Assembly: GCA_013214205.1 (NCBI GenBank)
Contig: JABSPQ010000005.1
Coordinates: forward strand, 1 to 49,439
Length of the DNA stretch: 49,439 nucleotides
Direction of reading: 5' to 3'
Origin: Flavobacteriales bacterium
GTDB lineage: Bacteria > Bacteroidota > Bacteroidia > DT-38
Of the stretch, positions 41,101 through 49,245 are shown in pieces. The position numbers and the translations under genes are program-made. Within the stretch, counting starts at the first letter, position 1, and each line of letters opens with the position of its first letter. The notes under the pieces are model-generated. The model ran no database searches and was not told the DNA's origin. It worked only from the letters and a program-made list of their open reading frames with translations.

Positions 41101-41538
41101 TTATTTCATGTACGATGATACTTCCGAATATATCGTTGCACCAATTGTACCAACTGCTAAAACATAAAATGCATTTATTGCTGCACCTACTCTTTTAACA
41201 ACCGCTTCATCAGTAACATATTCCTCATAAGATTTTAAAACCTCTGAGCTAGCTAATGCATAAGACACTCCAAAAATCACTAGTAAACCAGCAAAACTCA
41301 TCAACGATGATTTAGCACTTTTTACATCCTGTGCCATTTTAACTGCAGGAAATATAATTGCCGCTGCAACCGCTATTCCAACTAGAATATAGCAGAAGTC
41401 CAAAATTAACTCAACTGGCATACCGCCTCTATCTGGATCCGTACCTTCCACATCTATATCGGCACTGAATAGGAATATCGATAATACAACCGATAATCCC
41501 ATTAGTACATATAGTAAAATACTTAATTTCTTTTCCAT
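41101..41538 (-). CDS. Membrane protein of the ExbB/ExbD operon
   Basis: 145 residues with four hydrophobic segments (about 6-24, 44-66, 80-96 and 117-138) and an acidic loop after the first (DIDVEGTDPDRGG). It matches no named family I can place. It is encoded between exbB and exbD with short gaps (24 and 30 bases), as in other Flavobacteriales operons of this kind, so it probably works with the proton channel. The ends of helices carry few charged residues apart from KMAQDVKSAKSS. Function unknown. Confidence 0.75.
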   Translation of the reverse strand: MEKKLSILLYVLMGLSVVLSIFLFSADIDVEGTDPDRGGMPVELILDFCYILVGIAVAAAIIFPAVKMAQDVKSAKSSLMSFAGLLVIFGVSYALASSEVLKSYEEYVTDEAVVKRVGAAINAFYVLAVGTIGATIYSEVSSYMK

Positions 41539-41562
41539 CTATTAAATCTTAATGGTTATTAA

Positions 41563-42486
41563 TTATTTAACAGTTCCGCTTTTAATCACGATATCCATGA
41601 ATGAGATCGAAGAATCTTCCATCGCATTAACTAAATCATCCACTTTAGAGATGATGTAATTATAAAAGATTTGAAGTATGATTGCTACAATCAGACCGAA
41701 TACTGTTGTAATCAAAGCCACTTTAATACCCTTTGCAACCAATGAAGGTGAAATATCACCTGCTGCTTGAATAGAGTCAAATGCGTCGATCATACCAATT
41801 ACCGTTCCCATGAAACCAAGCATTGGTGCAAGAGCGATAAATAATGAAATCCAAGAAAGACCTTTTTCTAAAAGACCCATTTGAACACCACCATATTGAA
41901 CAACTGATTTTTCAATTACTTCAACACCTTTATCCGATCTGTCTAAACCTTGGTAGAAAATACTAGCAACAGGGCCTTTGGTATTTCTACAAACTTCTTT
42001 AGCTGCACCTACACCACCAGAACCTAAAGCTCCTTCTATTTCGTTCAATAGTTTTGCGTTGTTGGTAGTAGCCATATTAAGGTAGATGATTCTTTCTATA
42101 CAAAGAGCCAATCCTAAAATTAGACATAGAAGTACGATTCCCATAAACCCAGGACCACCTTCAATAAATTTTTGTTTAATGATTTGGTGAACAGACATGT
42201 TTGCTGCCGCATCTTCTTCGGCTTTCTTAGCATCTATAATCTCTTTCGCTTTTTTATCTTTTTCTTCTTGTATTAACAAATCTGCTGCTGCAGCTGCCTC
42301 TTCAGCCTTTTTAACTGAATCCTGTGCCGCACTATCTAATTCTGCAGGCTCTCCAGTTGGGTCTTGTGCATAAGAATTATTTCCCGCTCCAATTACTAGC
42401 ACCGCTAACATAAAAGAGAAGAGGAATGTTCGTTTACTCATCATTAAAGCTTTTGTAATGATGTTCATGATTACTGCGTAATTCAT
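41563..42486 (-). CDS. MotA/TolQ/ExbB-family proton channel
   Basis: 307 residues. A hydrophobic leader ending NNSYAQ (start possibly Met16 at 42441, which gives a clean signal-peptide shape) is followed by an acidic, alanine- and lysine-rich region (about 42-100) and the ExbB core: a first membrane helix near 118-138, then the two long helices with GLSWISLFIALAPMLGFMGTVIGMI and KGIKVALITTVFGLIVAIILQIFYN. ExbB pentamers conduct protons for TonB- or Tol-type motors. It is the first gene of the operon, followed by a membrane protein and ExbD proteins. No TonB gene is in the window. Confidence 0.92.
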   Translation of the reverse strand: MNYAVIMNIITKALMMSKRTFLFSFMLAVLVIGAGNNSYAQDPTGEPAELDSAAQDSVKKAEEAAAAADLLIQEEKDKKAKEIIDAKKAEEDAAANMSVHQIIKQKFIEGGPGFMGIVLLCLILGLALCIERIIYLNMATTNNAKLLNEIEGALGSGGVGAAKEVCRNTKGPVASIFYQGLDRSDKGVEVIEKSVVQYGGVQMGLLEKGLSWISLFIALAPMLGFMGTVIGMIDAFDSIQAAGDISPSLVAKGIKVALITTVFGLIVAIILQIFYNYIISKVDDLVNAMEDSSISFMDIVIKSGTVK

Positions 42487-42550
42487 AGTTAATCTTATTA
42501 TTTATTAATTGATAACTTGTTTAATATCATTTTATTTCATTCACCTCACG

Positions 42551-42638
42551 CGGAGAGAGAGGGATTCGAACCCTCGATACCCTTTTGGAGTATACACGCT
42601 TTCCAAGCGTGCGCCTTAAGCCGCTCGGCCACCTCTCC
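42551..42638 (-). tRNA. tRNA-Ser (GGA anticodon)
   Basis: An 88-base type II tRNA on the minus strand. The acceptor GGAGAGG pairs with TCTCTCC, the D arm is GCCGAGCGG..., the anticodon loop CTTGGAAAG carries GGA, a long variable arm (TATACTCCAAAAGGGTATC) identifies serine, and the T arm is GAGGG-TTCGAAT-CCCTC with discriminator G. CCA is not encoded. It lies between exbB and kamA on the same strand. Confidence 0.97.
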
Positions 42639-42749
42639 TAATTAAAGTATAGCCGTGGCTTAACCTCAAAAAGGCACGGCAAATTACAAAAAAATTGAAT
42701 ACTTGATAATATATATTCACTCATAGTAACCTATATGCTAAAACAATTC

Positions 42750-42783
42750 GAGGCAACACCCTTGTTTCCAACGACATTGCCTC
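42750..42783 (-). terminator. Possible terminator hairpin after kamA
   Basis: GAGGCAA / TTGCCTC arms (7 bp, 20-base loop) begin 25 bases past the kamA stop. On the minus strand AATTGTTTT follows, a weak T run, so the call is tentative. A second short inverted repeat (GCCGTG / CACGGC, 42652-42680) lies between it and the tRNA. Confidence 0.4.
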
Positions 42784-42808
42784 AAATAAATTTATTTAAC
42801 CTCTGTTT

Positions 42809-44176
42809 TTAAGCTTGTTCCGCAACTCCCGAATCCTTCAATACTTCTTTTTCATAAGCATCTTTGGCTTCCATTACTTCTGCTGCCTTCTTTTTAAAGT
42901 CCTCAACCATCTGATCTCTCAAAGTCTCATCGTTCCATTTATCCTGAATTTCTGGCTTCAATTTCACGATAGGATCATAGTAATAAAACACTTTACCTTC
43001 TTTAACTAAAGGCGCTCTCCATGCAGATATTCCAATTTCTTCATCGTAATAGAAATAACTGTGGATTGGTCGCTTGCCACCGCCTTCTGGTAAATCACAA
43101 ATTATCAAAGGCATGTTAAATCCTGCTGTAGTACCTCTAATTTTTGATTCCAGCCTGCAAGCCTCTCCAACTGTGGTACGGAAATGCTCACATCCAGGAA
43201 CCATATCATGTTGGTATACATAATAAGGCTGTATGTTGATGTACGACAATTGCTTTACGAGTTTATGCATTTCCTCATAAGAATTGTTTACACCTTCTTG
43301 TAATACTGCCTGATTTCTAACAATCATTCCCATTCCATGTAACCGATCCATGGCCAATTGGCTCCATTTCGTGATTTCGTTCGGACTAGAAAAGTGGGTA
43401 TGAATAACTGCTGCTTTTCCCATAGAAACGGCCTTTTTATGCACATCAGTTAATGCCTCCATCCAATCTTCATCGGTAAGAATCTTTTGTGGGAATATTG
43501 CAACACCTTTAGTGGCAAATCGGATTCTTCTAATATTAGGAATGTCTAATAATGTTTCGCCAAGAATTTTAATTAAACTTGCTTTTAACATAAATGCATC
43601 TCCACCAGAAATAACCACATCCTCAACTTCAGGATGATTTCTTAAATATTCGAATGCAGGTTCCCAATTTTTAACATTTGCTCCATAAGTTTCTTTGTTT
43701 TTGGTATCCGTTGTACCACCTACCAATCTACTCCGAGTACAATAAGAACAGTAAACCGGACATACCGTTGTAGGCAAAAACAATACTTTGTCTGGATATC
43801 TGTGTGTAAGTAACGGAACTGGAGAATCTACATCTTCATGTAAAGAATCGTCCATGTGGTATGGATGATTAGGAAGAAACTGCGATCCTAAAGGCAAAAA
43901 TTGCTTTAATAATGGATCTTTATAAGGATTGCTCCAATCGATTAAGGCAAAAATGTAAGGCGTAATCCTAACATTCATTGGCGTTTGCACTTGGCCTTCT
44001 TCAATATCAGCAATTAATTCTGCTGGTAAAGTGCCATCAAACATGTCGGCTATTTTTGCCACTTTAGTAACCGAATTTTTCAGTTGCCATTTATGATCGC
44101 CAAACTCTTCTCTAGTAACATCTTTCCATGCGGGAATCTGCTTCCAAAACTCGTCATCTCTAAATTCGTAATTCAT
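42809..44176 (-). CDS. KamA-family radical SAM aminomutase (lysine 2,3-aminomutase-like)
   Basis: 455 residues. The radical-SAM cluster motif is Cys139-Cys143-Cys146 (CPVYCSYC). The PLP lysine is Lys368 in EGGGKRP, and the two aspartates that in clostridial lysine 2,3-aminomutase bind the substrate amine appear to have equivalents in YQHD (Asp324) and CDLPEGG (Asp361). The enzyme would shift the alpha-amino group of lysine to give beta-lysine, using SAM and PLP. The N-terminus is longer than the minimal EpmB type, and no efp or epmA is near. A free metabolic role (lysine catabolism or osmolyte) is more likely, but no fermentation genes adjoin it. Confidence 0.88.
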   Translation of the reverse strand: MNYEFRDDEFWKQIPAWKDVTREEFGDHKWQLKNSVTKVAKIADMFDGTLPAELIADIEEGQVQTPMNVRITPYIFALIDWSNPYKDPLLKQFLPLGSQFLPNHPYHMDDSLHEDVDSPVPLLTHRYPDKVLFLPTTVCPVYCSYCTRSRLVGGTTDTKNKETYGANVKNWEPAFEYLRNHPEVEDVVISGGDAFMLKASLIKILGETLLDIPNIRRIRFATKGVAIFPQKILTDEDWMEALTDVHKKAVSMGKAAVIHTHFSSPNEITKWSQLAMDRLHGMGMIVRNQAVLQEGVNNSYEEMHKLVKQLSYINIQPYYVYQHDMVPGCEHFRTTVGEACRLESKIRGTTAGFNMPLIICDLPEGGGKRPIHSYFYYDEEIGISAWRAPLVKEGKVFYYYDPIVKLKPEIQDKWNDETLRDQMVEDFKKKAAEVMEAKDAYEKEVLKDSGVAEQA

Positions 44177-44333
44177 TCTTGTACTCTTAAAATATTAATT
44201 TTTATAGAATATTTTCCTGCTATAGACAGTGATATCTTCTACAAGGTATAGAATTATATTCGTACATCAAACTATTTCAAAATAAGAGTTGGCCTTTATT
44301 ATACACATCCCGTGGTTTCCTATACAAACGGTT

Positions 44334-44348
44334 GTCAACCCAGTTGAC
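44334..44348. repeat. Short palindrome after tatD
   Basis: GTCAAC-CCA-GTTGAC, a perfect 6-bp stem 8 bases past the tatD stop. No T run follows on the minus strand. Possibly a weak terminator or mRNA 3'-end hairpin. Confidence 0.4.
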
Positions 44349-44356
44349 CCGAAAGG

Positions 44357-45124
44357 CTATTTATGAAAGATGCTCAGAGCATTTTGCGTTGTTATGTCGC
44401 TTATTTCGTTAACCGGCTTTCTGTAAAAAACAGATAATTTTTCTACAATATGGCACAAATAGGCACTTTCGTTTCTTTTTCCTCTAAAAGGCATTGGAGA
44501 CAAATATGGGGCATCCGTTTCCAAAACCACATGTTTTAAATCGATGTGAGGCAACACTTGATCCAAACCTCCATTTTTAAACGTGGCAACCCCTCCTATT
44601 CCAATTTTAAAACCTAAATCGATTATTTCTTTAGCGTCCTCAACGGAGCCTGTGAAGCAATGAAAAATCCCACTGAGTCTTTCGTCTTTTTCTTCTTTAA
44701 CTATTTCTATAGTTTCTCTAAACGAATCTCGACAATGAATTATAATAGGCAAATTCATTTCTTTGCCCCACCGTGTTTGAATTCTAAATGCATCCGATTG
44801 AATCTCTAAAGTAGATTTATCCCAATACAAATCAATTCCGATTTCGCCAACAGCAAAATATTCAGTTGTCTCAAATTCCTTTTTAATAATCTCGAGTTCT
44901 TCTGTATAGTTCTCTTTAACACTACAAGGATGCAATCCCATCGTGCCATAACAAACATTGGGATAATCGACCAACATTTTATTTAATCCAGCGATGGTAT
45001 CTATGTCAATATTTGGGAGGTAAATCCGCTCTACTCCCTTAGCCAGAGCATTTTGAATTATTTCGTCCCTATCTTCATCAAACTGTTTCGCAAAAAGGTG
45101 TGCGTGTGTATCTATTAGAGCCAT
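44357..45124 (-). CDS. TatD-family metal-dependent hydrolase
   Basis: 255-residue amidohydrolase-fold protein with the TatD signatures: DTHAHLF (metal His6 and His8), VGEIGIDLYW with the metal glutamate, PIIIHCRDS, IFHCFTGS and LETDAPYLSP with the final aspartate. Members are Mg-dependent 3'-5' DNases or RNases linked to DNA repair; activity is inferred from the family. A -7 box ends 5 bases before the ATG. It diverges from the DUF4254 gene, and a palindrome follows its stop. Confidence 0.92.
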   Translation of the reverse strand: MALIDTHAHLFAKQFDEDRDEIIQNALAKGVERIYLPNIDIDTIAGLNKMLVDYPNVCYGTMGLHPCSVKENYTEELEIIKKEFETTEYFAVGEIGIDLYWDKSTLEIQSDAFRIQTRWGKEMNLPIIIHCRDSFRETIEIVKEEKDERLSGIFHCFTGSVEDAKEIIDLGFKIGIGGVATFKNGGLDQVLPHIDLKHVVLETDAPYLSPMPFRGKRNESAYLCHIVEKLSVFYRKPVNEISDITTQNALSIFHK

Positions 45125-45129
45125 GGAGA

Positions 45130-45137
45130 CAAAGCTA
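45130..45137 (-). promoter_or_regulatory. Putative -7 box for tatD
   Basis: The minus strand reads TAGCTTTG, matching TAnnTTTG, ending 5 bases before the ATG at 45124; another candidate for a leaderless mRNA. Confidence 0.4.
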
Positions 45138-45192
45138 ATATAATCAGCACAAATTGTTTTAAATTTACAGTTCTGAAAGAAAGGTGAAGATT

Positions 45193-45798
45193 ATGAAGTC
45201 TAGAGATTGTAACGAAGTATTTGTGAAGTGTATCAACGATTATCACGTAAATGATAACATCTCCACCCCTATAGAAAACCCTTACCAAGAAAGTACTTAC
45301 GAGCATTTGTGTTATGCCAAAGGATGGATAGACACGGTGCAATGGCACCTTGAAGACATTATTAGAGATCCCAAAATAGATCCACTAGAGGTGGTAAACA
45401 TCAAAAGAGAAATTGATGCTTCCAATCAAGCTAGAGTAAATCAAGTTGAATTAATCGACGATTGGTTCATTGGTCATTTTAAAGACACAACGGCTAACAG
45501 CGATGCCAGATTAAATTCAGAAAGTCCTGCATGGATAATTGACAAGCTTTCTATTTTGTCTTTGAAAAAATTCCACATGGCAGAGCAAGTAAACCGAACA
45601 GGGGTTGATGAAGAGCACATAAATAATTGTACGGAAAAACTCTATATTATCTCTGAACAACTAGATGATCTTTCTCTCTGTTTCGACGAATTAATGGACG
45701 AAATTTCTTCGGGAGTCAAGTACATGAAGGTTTACAGACAAGTTAAAATGTACAACGATCCCAAATTAAACCCATCGCTGTACGCAAATGAAAAGTAG
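45193..45798 (+). CDS. DUF4254 protein
   Basis: About 201 residues, mostly alpha-helical and charged, with the DUF4254 landmarks YEHLCYAKGWIDTVQWHLED, IDASNQARVNQVELID and the IDKLSILSLKKFHM helix. No signal peptide or membrane segment, so cytoplasmic. In Bacteroidota the family is usually encoded directly beside a GT9 heptosyltransferase, as here (no gap), suggesting a partner in surface-glycan assembly; the biochemical role is unknown. The frame allows a GTG start at 45184, but the ATG at 45193 is preferred, with a TAAATTTA box 25 bases upstream. Confidence 0.85.
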   Translation: MKSRDCNEVFVKCINDYHVNDNISTPIENPYQESTYEHLCYAKGWIDTVQWHLEDIIRDPKIDPLEVVNIKREIDASNQARVNQVELIDDWFIGHFKDTTANSDARLNSESPAWIIDKLSILSLKKFHMAEQVNRTGVDEEHINNCTEKLYIISEQLDDLSLCFDELMDEISSGVKYMKVYRQVKMYNDPKLNPSLYANEK

Positions 45799-46854
45799 AT
45801 GAACATACTGGTCATCCGATTTTCTGCCTTTGGCGATGTAGCAATGCTTGCGCCTGTTCTTACCAGTTTACTTGCCAATAATAGTGCCCTCGAAATCACC
45901 TTAGTAACCAATAAAAATTTTAGTTCTCTCTTTAATAATATAGATCGACTTAAAGTTATTGAAGGCGATTTATACGGAAAACACAAGGGATTTATTGGCC
46001 TAAGCAAGTTGGCAATAGAAATTTTAAAGCTGAAAAAATTCCGATTTGGCATCGATTTACATCAAAGTTTACGATCTAAGGTGATAAAGTCTTTACTGAA
46101 ATTAAAGGGGGTCGAATTCATTAATTATGACAAGGGCAGGCCAGCCAAAAAGCTGCTTACTCAAAAGGAAAACAAGCAATTAAAAGAGTTACCACACACT
46201 GTTGAGCGCTATATGGAATGTTTTGAGGACATGCGACTCAACACAAAAATTAAAGCTGGCCCATGGTTTTTTCCTTCAGAAGCCGATAAATCGGATATTG
46301 AAAAACTTCTTGCAGATCTTCCTAAAAAACAATTCAACATTGGAATTGCGCCTTTTGCCAAGCATCAATTAAAAACTTGGGGATTGGATAAAATAAAAGA
46401 TTTGATAGATCTGATTGTTAAAGACGACAATGCGAACATTTTCTTATTTGGCGGCAGCAAGGCGGAGTTCGATCAAATTGAGAACTTAAAAAAAGAATGT
46501 CCTGCAATAATTAACATGACATCGAAGTTTGGTCTTCCTCAAGAACTTGCAATGATGCAACAACTTACACTTATGGTTTCCATGGATTCTGCCAATATGC
46601 ATTTGGCCTCTTTATCCAACACTCAGGTTATTTCCATCTGGGGACCAACTCATCCTTTTTTAGGATTTTCTGCATTTAACAAAACGAAGTCTACGATTAT
46701 TCAAATAGAAAATAAAGATTTACCATGTAGACCATGCTCTGTTTATGGCAACAAACCGTGTCACAGAGAAGATCATGCGTGCATGAAAATGATTACACCT
46801 CAAATGGTATACGATCAAGTTAAAACGGTTTGCTCTAAATCTGCCTCTATATAA
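45799..46854 (+). CDS. GT9 glycosyltransferase (ADP-heptose:LPS heptosyltransferase-like)
   Basis: 351-residue GT-B enzyme. The N-terminal domain starts ILVIRFSAFGDVAMLAPVL, the typical heptosyltransferase opening, with FGIDLHQSLRSK after it. The C-terminal domain carries IGIAPFAKHQLKTWGLDKI, FLFGGSKAEFDQ and the donor-binding SMDSANMHLASL plus SIWGPTHP. Such enzymes add heptose (or another sugar) to lipopolysaccharide cores at the inner membrane face. A cysteine-rich end (PCRPCSVYGNKPCHREDHACM) is a feature of this Bacteroidota subgroup. It starts directly after DUF4254 and overlaps asnB by one base. Confidence 0.9.
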   Translation: MNILVIRFSAFGDVAMLAPVLTSLLANNSALEITLVTNKNFSSLFNNIDRLKVIEGDLYGKHKGFIGLSKLAIEILKLKKFRFGIDLHQSLRSKVIKSLLKLKGVEFINYDKGRPAKKLLTQKENKQLKELPHTVERYMECFEDMRLNTKIKAGPWFFPSEADKSDIEKLLADLPKKQFNIGIAPFAKHQLKTWGLDKIKDLIDLIVKDDNANIFLFGGSKAEFDQIENLKKECPAIINMTSKFGLPQELAMMQQLTLMVSMDSANMHLASLSNTQVISIWGPTHPFLGFSAFNKTKSTIIQIENKDLPCRPCSVYGNKPCHREDHACMKMITPQMVYDQVKTVCSKSASI

Positions 46855-48839
46855 TGTGCGGCATTTGCGGATACCTTTCTATAGACGGTTCAAAAGATGT
46901 AGCCGGTGTAATGTCGAAAATGAACACTTTAATAGCGCATCGAGGGCCAGATGATGAAGGCTATGTATTATTTTCAAATGATTCAGTTCAAAAAGCAGGA
47001 GGCGCCGACACTCCGGCAAATGTTTGGGAAAAACCGGCACCAAGTCAGCCCAAACTTCGAATTTCTGAGATTTCTAATAATCCACATTTAGGCTTAGGCC
47101 ACCGCCGCCTATCCATTTTAGATGTATCGCCTTTGGGACATTGCCCAATGGTAAACGACGACGAATCTTTGTGGGTTTCATTTAATGGGGAAGTTTATAA
47201 TTACATCGAACTAAGGCAAGAACTTTTGGCGCTGGGGTTTAAATTTTATTCTGAAACCGATACTGAAGTCGTATTAAAAGCCTACCAGGCTTGGGGCAAA
47301 GAGTGCGTTCATAAATTCAATGGCATGTGGGCCTTTGTAATTTATGATGTGAATAAAAAAGAATTATTCGGATCAAGAGACAGATTTGGAGTAAAACCAT
47401 TCTATTATTATAAAGACGCTACTCAGCTTTTGTTTGCTTCCGAACAAAAAGCACTTTTAAACTCTGGTGCCATTCCACGAAAAATAAATGCCAAAGCAGT
47501 TTACGATTATTTAGCTTTTACGCATATAGAATATCAGCCAAAGGGATTTTTGGAAGGCATTATCGAACTGCTTCCGGGGCATAATTTCACACTCAACACC
47601 AGCAATCTCGACTTTAATATTTCAAAATATTACGATCTCTCCATCAACGATCAATACGAAGCTGTTTCTCCTGCAAAAAGCGATGAATATATTGCAGAAA
47701 TTAAAGATTTATTAGAAGACGCCGTTCGGCTAAGAATGCGATCCGACGTGCCTATTGGTGCTTGCTTAAGTGGAGGAATAGATAGTTCTGCTATTGTTTG
47801 CATAATGAAAGATCAACTTGCAAACGGTGGAAATGTAAACACTTTTACCGCTGGCGCCGAAGACAAAGAAATTGATGAAACACATTGGGCACAACAAGTT
47901 ATCGACGCTACTTCGTCTAAGTCCAATACAGTTACGCCAACTTCTTCCGAGCTTTTAAAAGATTTGGAAGAGCTTACTTATTGCCAAGATGTGCCTTTGT
48001 TTTCCACGAGTACTTATGCTCAATTTAGGCTCATGAAAAAAGTAAAAGAGCAAGGCGTAAAAGTAGTGCTAGATGGCCAAGGTGGCGATGAATTATTTGC
48101 TGGATACGCCCATCATTCTATCGTTTCATCCTTAGATCACATTAAAAAAGGGAAACTCGGCAGCTTCACAAAAGAGATGAATGCCATGGATTTACCTGGC
48201 AGTAATATATTCTTTTTCCTTAAGCAATATGCTAAAATGTATGGGTTAAAACATTTAGGAAATAACGCCTTACAGTATGCCAACAAAACGTTTTTTGAAG
48301 ATTTCAAATACATTAATTCATCGCTTTCCGACCGTTTTGCCAAAGAAAGTTTTGAAGGCTACTTAGCTAATATTCCGTCGACTTTAAACGGATTTATGAA
48401 ATATGAATTTTACAATACCACATTAAAAGGGTTTTTAAAATGTGAGGACAGGTGCAGTATGTGGCATTCAGTGGAAGCCCGTACTCCCTTTGCCGACGAC
48501 CATATTTTGATTGAAAAAGTGTTTGGGATTGCTGGCAATTATAAAATTCAGAATGGAGTAAAAAAATATTTGATGCGCGAAGCATTAAAGGATACCCTAC
48601 CGAAATCTATTTATAACCGACACGATAAAATGGGCTATGTAACGGCTAACAACAAATGGATAGAGGATATTAAAGGTGATGTGAAGGATTACTTTACTGA
48701 AGATCTAAACGAATACTTTAATAGAGATTTATTAATGAAGGAGTATGATGCTTTTTTCTCACCTCCAAACACTCCCGAAAATCATCGGCAATTTAAATAC
48801 ATGGCCTTTGCTGTTTGGAAAAAGGTGTTTGAGTTGTAA
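46854..48839 (+). CDS. asnB: Asparagine synthase, glutamine-hydrolysing
   Basis: 661 residues. Cys2 of MCGICGYL is the glutaminase nucleophile; RGPDDEG and FNGEVYNY are the other glutaminase landmarks. The synthetase domain has the pyrophosphate motif LSGGIDSSA at 305-313 and ends in an AsnB-type helical region. Between GYVLF and LGLGHRRLS (about 41-78) is a roughly 35-residue insert, and the total is about 100 residues longer than E. coli AsnB; this long form is usual for enzymes in polysaccharide clusters, which may amidate sugars or peptides rather than make free asparagine. Overlaps the GT9 gene by one base, so it is translationally coupled. Confidence 0.9.
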   Translation: MCGICGYLSIDGSKDVAGVMSKMNTLIAHRGPDDEGYVLFSNDSVQKAGGADTPANVWEKPAPSQPKLRISEISNNPHLGLGHRRLSILDVSPLGHCPMVNDDESLWVSFNGEVYNYIELRQELLALGFKFYSETDTEVVLKAYQAWGKECVHKFNGMWAFVIYDVNKKELFGSRDRFGVKPFYYYKDATQLLFASEQKALLNSGAIPRKINAKAVYDYLAFTHIEYQPKGFLEGIIELLPGHNFTLNTSNLDFNISKYYDLSINDQYEAVSPAKSDEYIAEIKDLLEDAVRLRMRSDVPIGACLSGGIDSSAIVCIMKDQLANGGNVNTFTAGAEDKEIDETHWAQQVIDATSSKSNTVTPTSSELLKDLEELTYCQDVPLFSTSTYAQFRLMKKVKEQGVKVVLDGQGGDELFAGYAHHSIVSSLDHIKKGKLGSFTKEMNAMDLPGSNIFFFLKQYAKMYGLKHLGNNALQYANKTFFEDFKYINSSLSDRFAKESFEGYLANIPSTLNGFMKYEFYNTTLKGFLKCEDRCSMWHSVEARTPFADDHILIEKVFGIAGNYKIQNGVKKYLMREALKDTLPKSIYNRHDKMGYVTANNKWIEDIKGDVKDYFTEDLNEYFNRDLLMKEYDAFFSPPNTPENHRQFKYMAFAVWKKVFEL

Positions 48840-48841
48840 GC

Positions 48842-49129
48842 TTACTTTTTCTTTGTTTTCAACCAATCGATTGCTTTCTCTTTGCTAAAAAACATTTGTA
48901 TTGGAATAGGGGGTTTGGCATATTTAAGAAATAATGAAACAATGCCAGTTGAAAATCCTCCTGAAACAACTAAAGCCATGGCCAGCGCCCTTTCTACAGA
49001 TTTCCCAGAAGAGAATTGATGACGAGCCTCTTGTGTAATTACTTTGGCTATTCTTAAATCAAGACCGTTGCAAAAGCCTAACAAATGAATTATAGACTTA
49101 TTTATTGGAAATATTGCTCTTTCAACCTG
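48842..49129 (-). pseudogene. Truncated STAS/SEC14-like (DUF7793-type) protein
   Basis: The frame from 49129 down to 48842 lacks any ATG; the only usual start is a TTG at 49084, giving 80 residues. The readable part (LRIAKVITQEARHQF, then a GFSTGIVSLFLKYAKP hydrophobic stretch, then MFFSKEKAIDWLKTKKK) resembles the C-terminal two thirds of small STAS/SEC14-like DUF7793 proteins, which usually run to about 120-130 residues. An in-frame TAA at 49132-49130 breaks the frame, and sequence upstream of it (EINGIMLKY) may be the lost N-terminus. It lies beside a decayed transposase, so it is probably a broken gene. Family assignment is tentative. Confidence 0.5.
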
Positions 49130-49245
49130 TTAATATTTGAGCATAATGCCATTTATTTCGCTATTTTCTTGTTAGATTCCTCAATTAGACGCAAGTATCC
49201 CTGGACTTCTATATAAATTGTAGCATATAGCTTCCATCAAATTTT

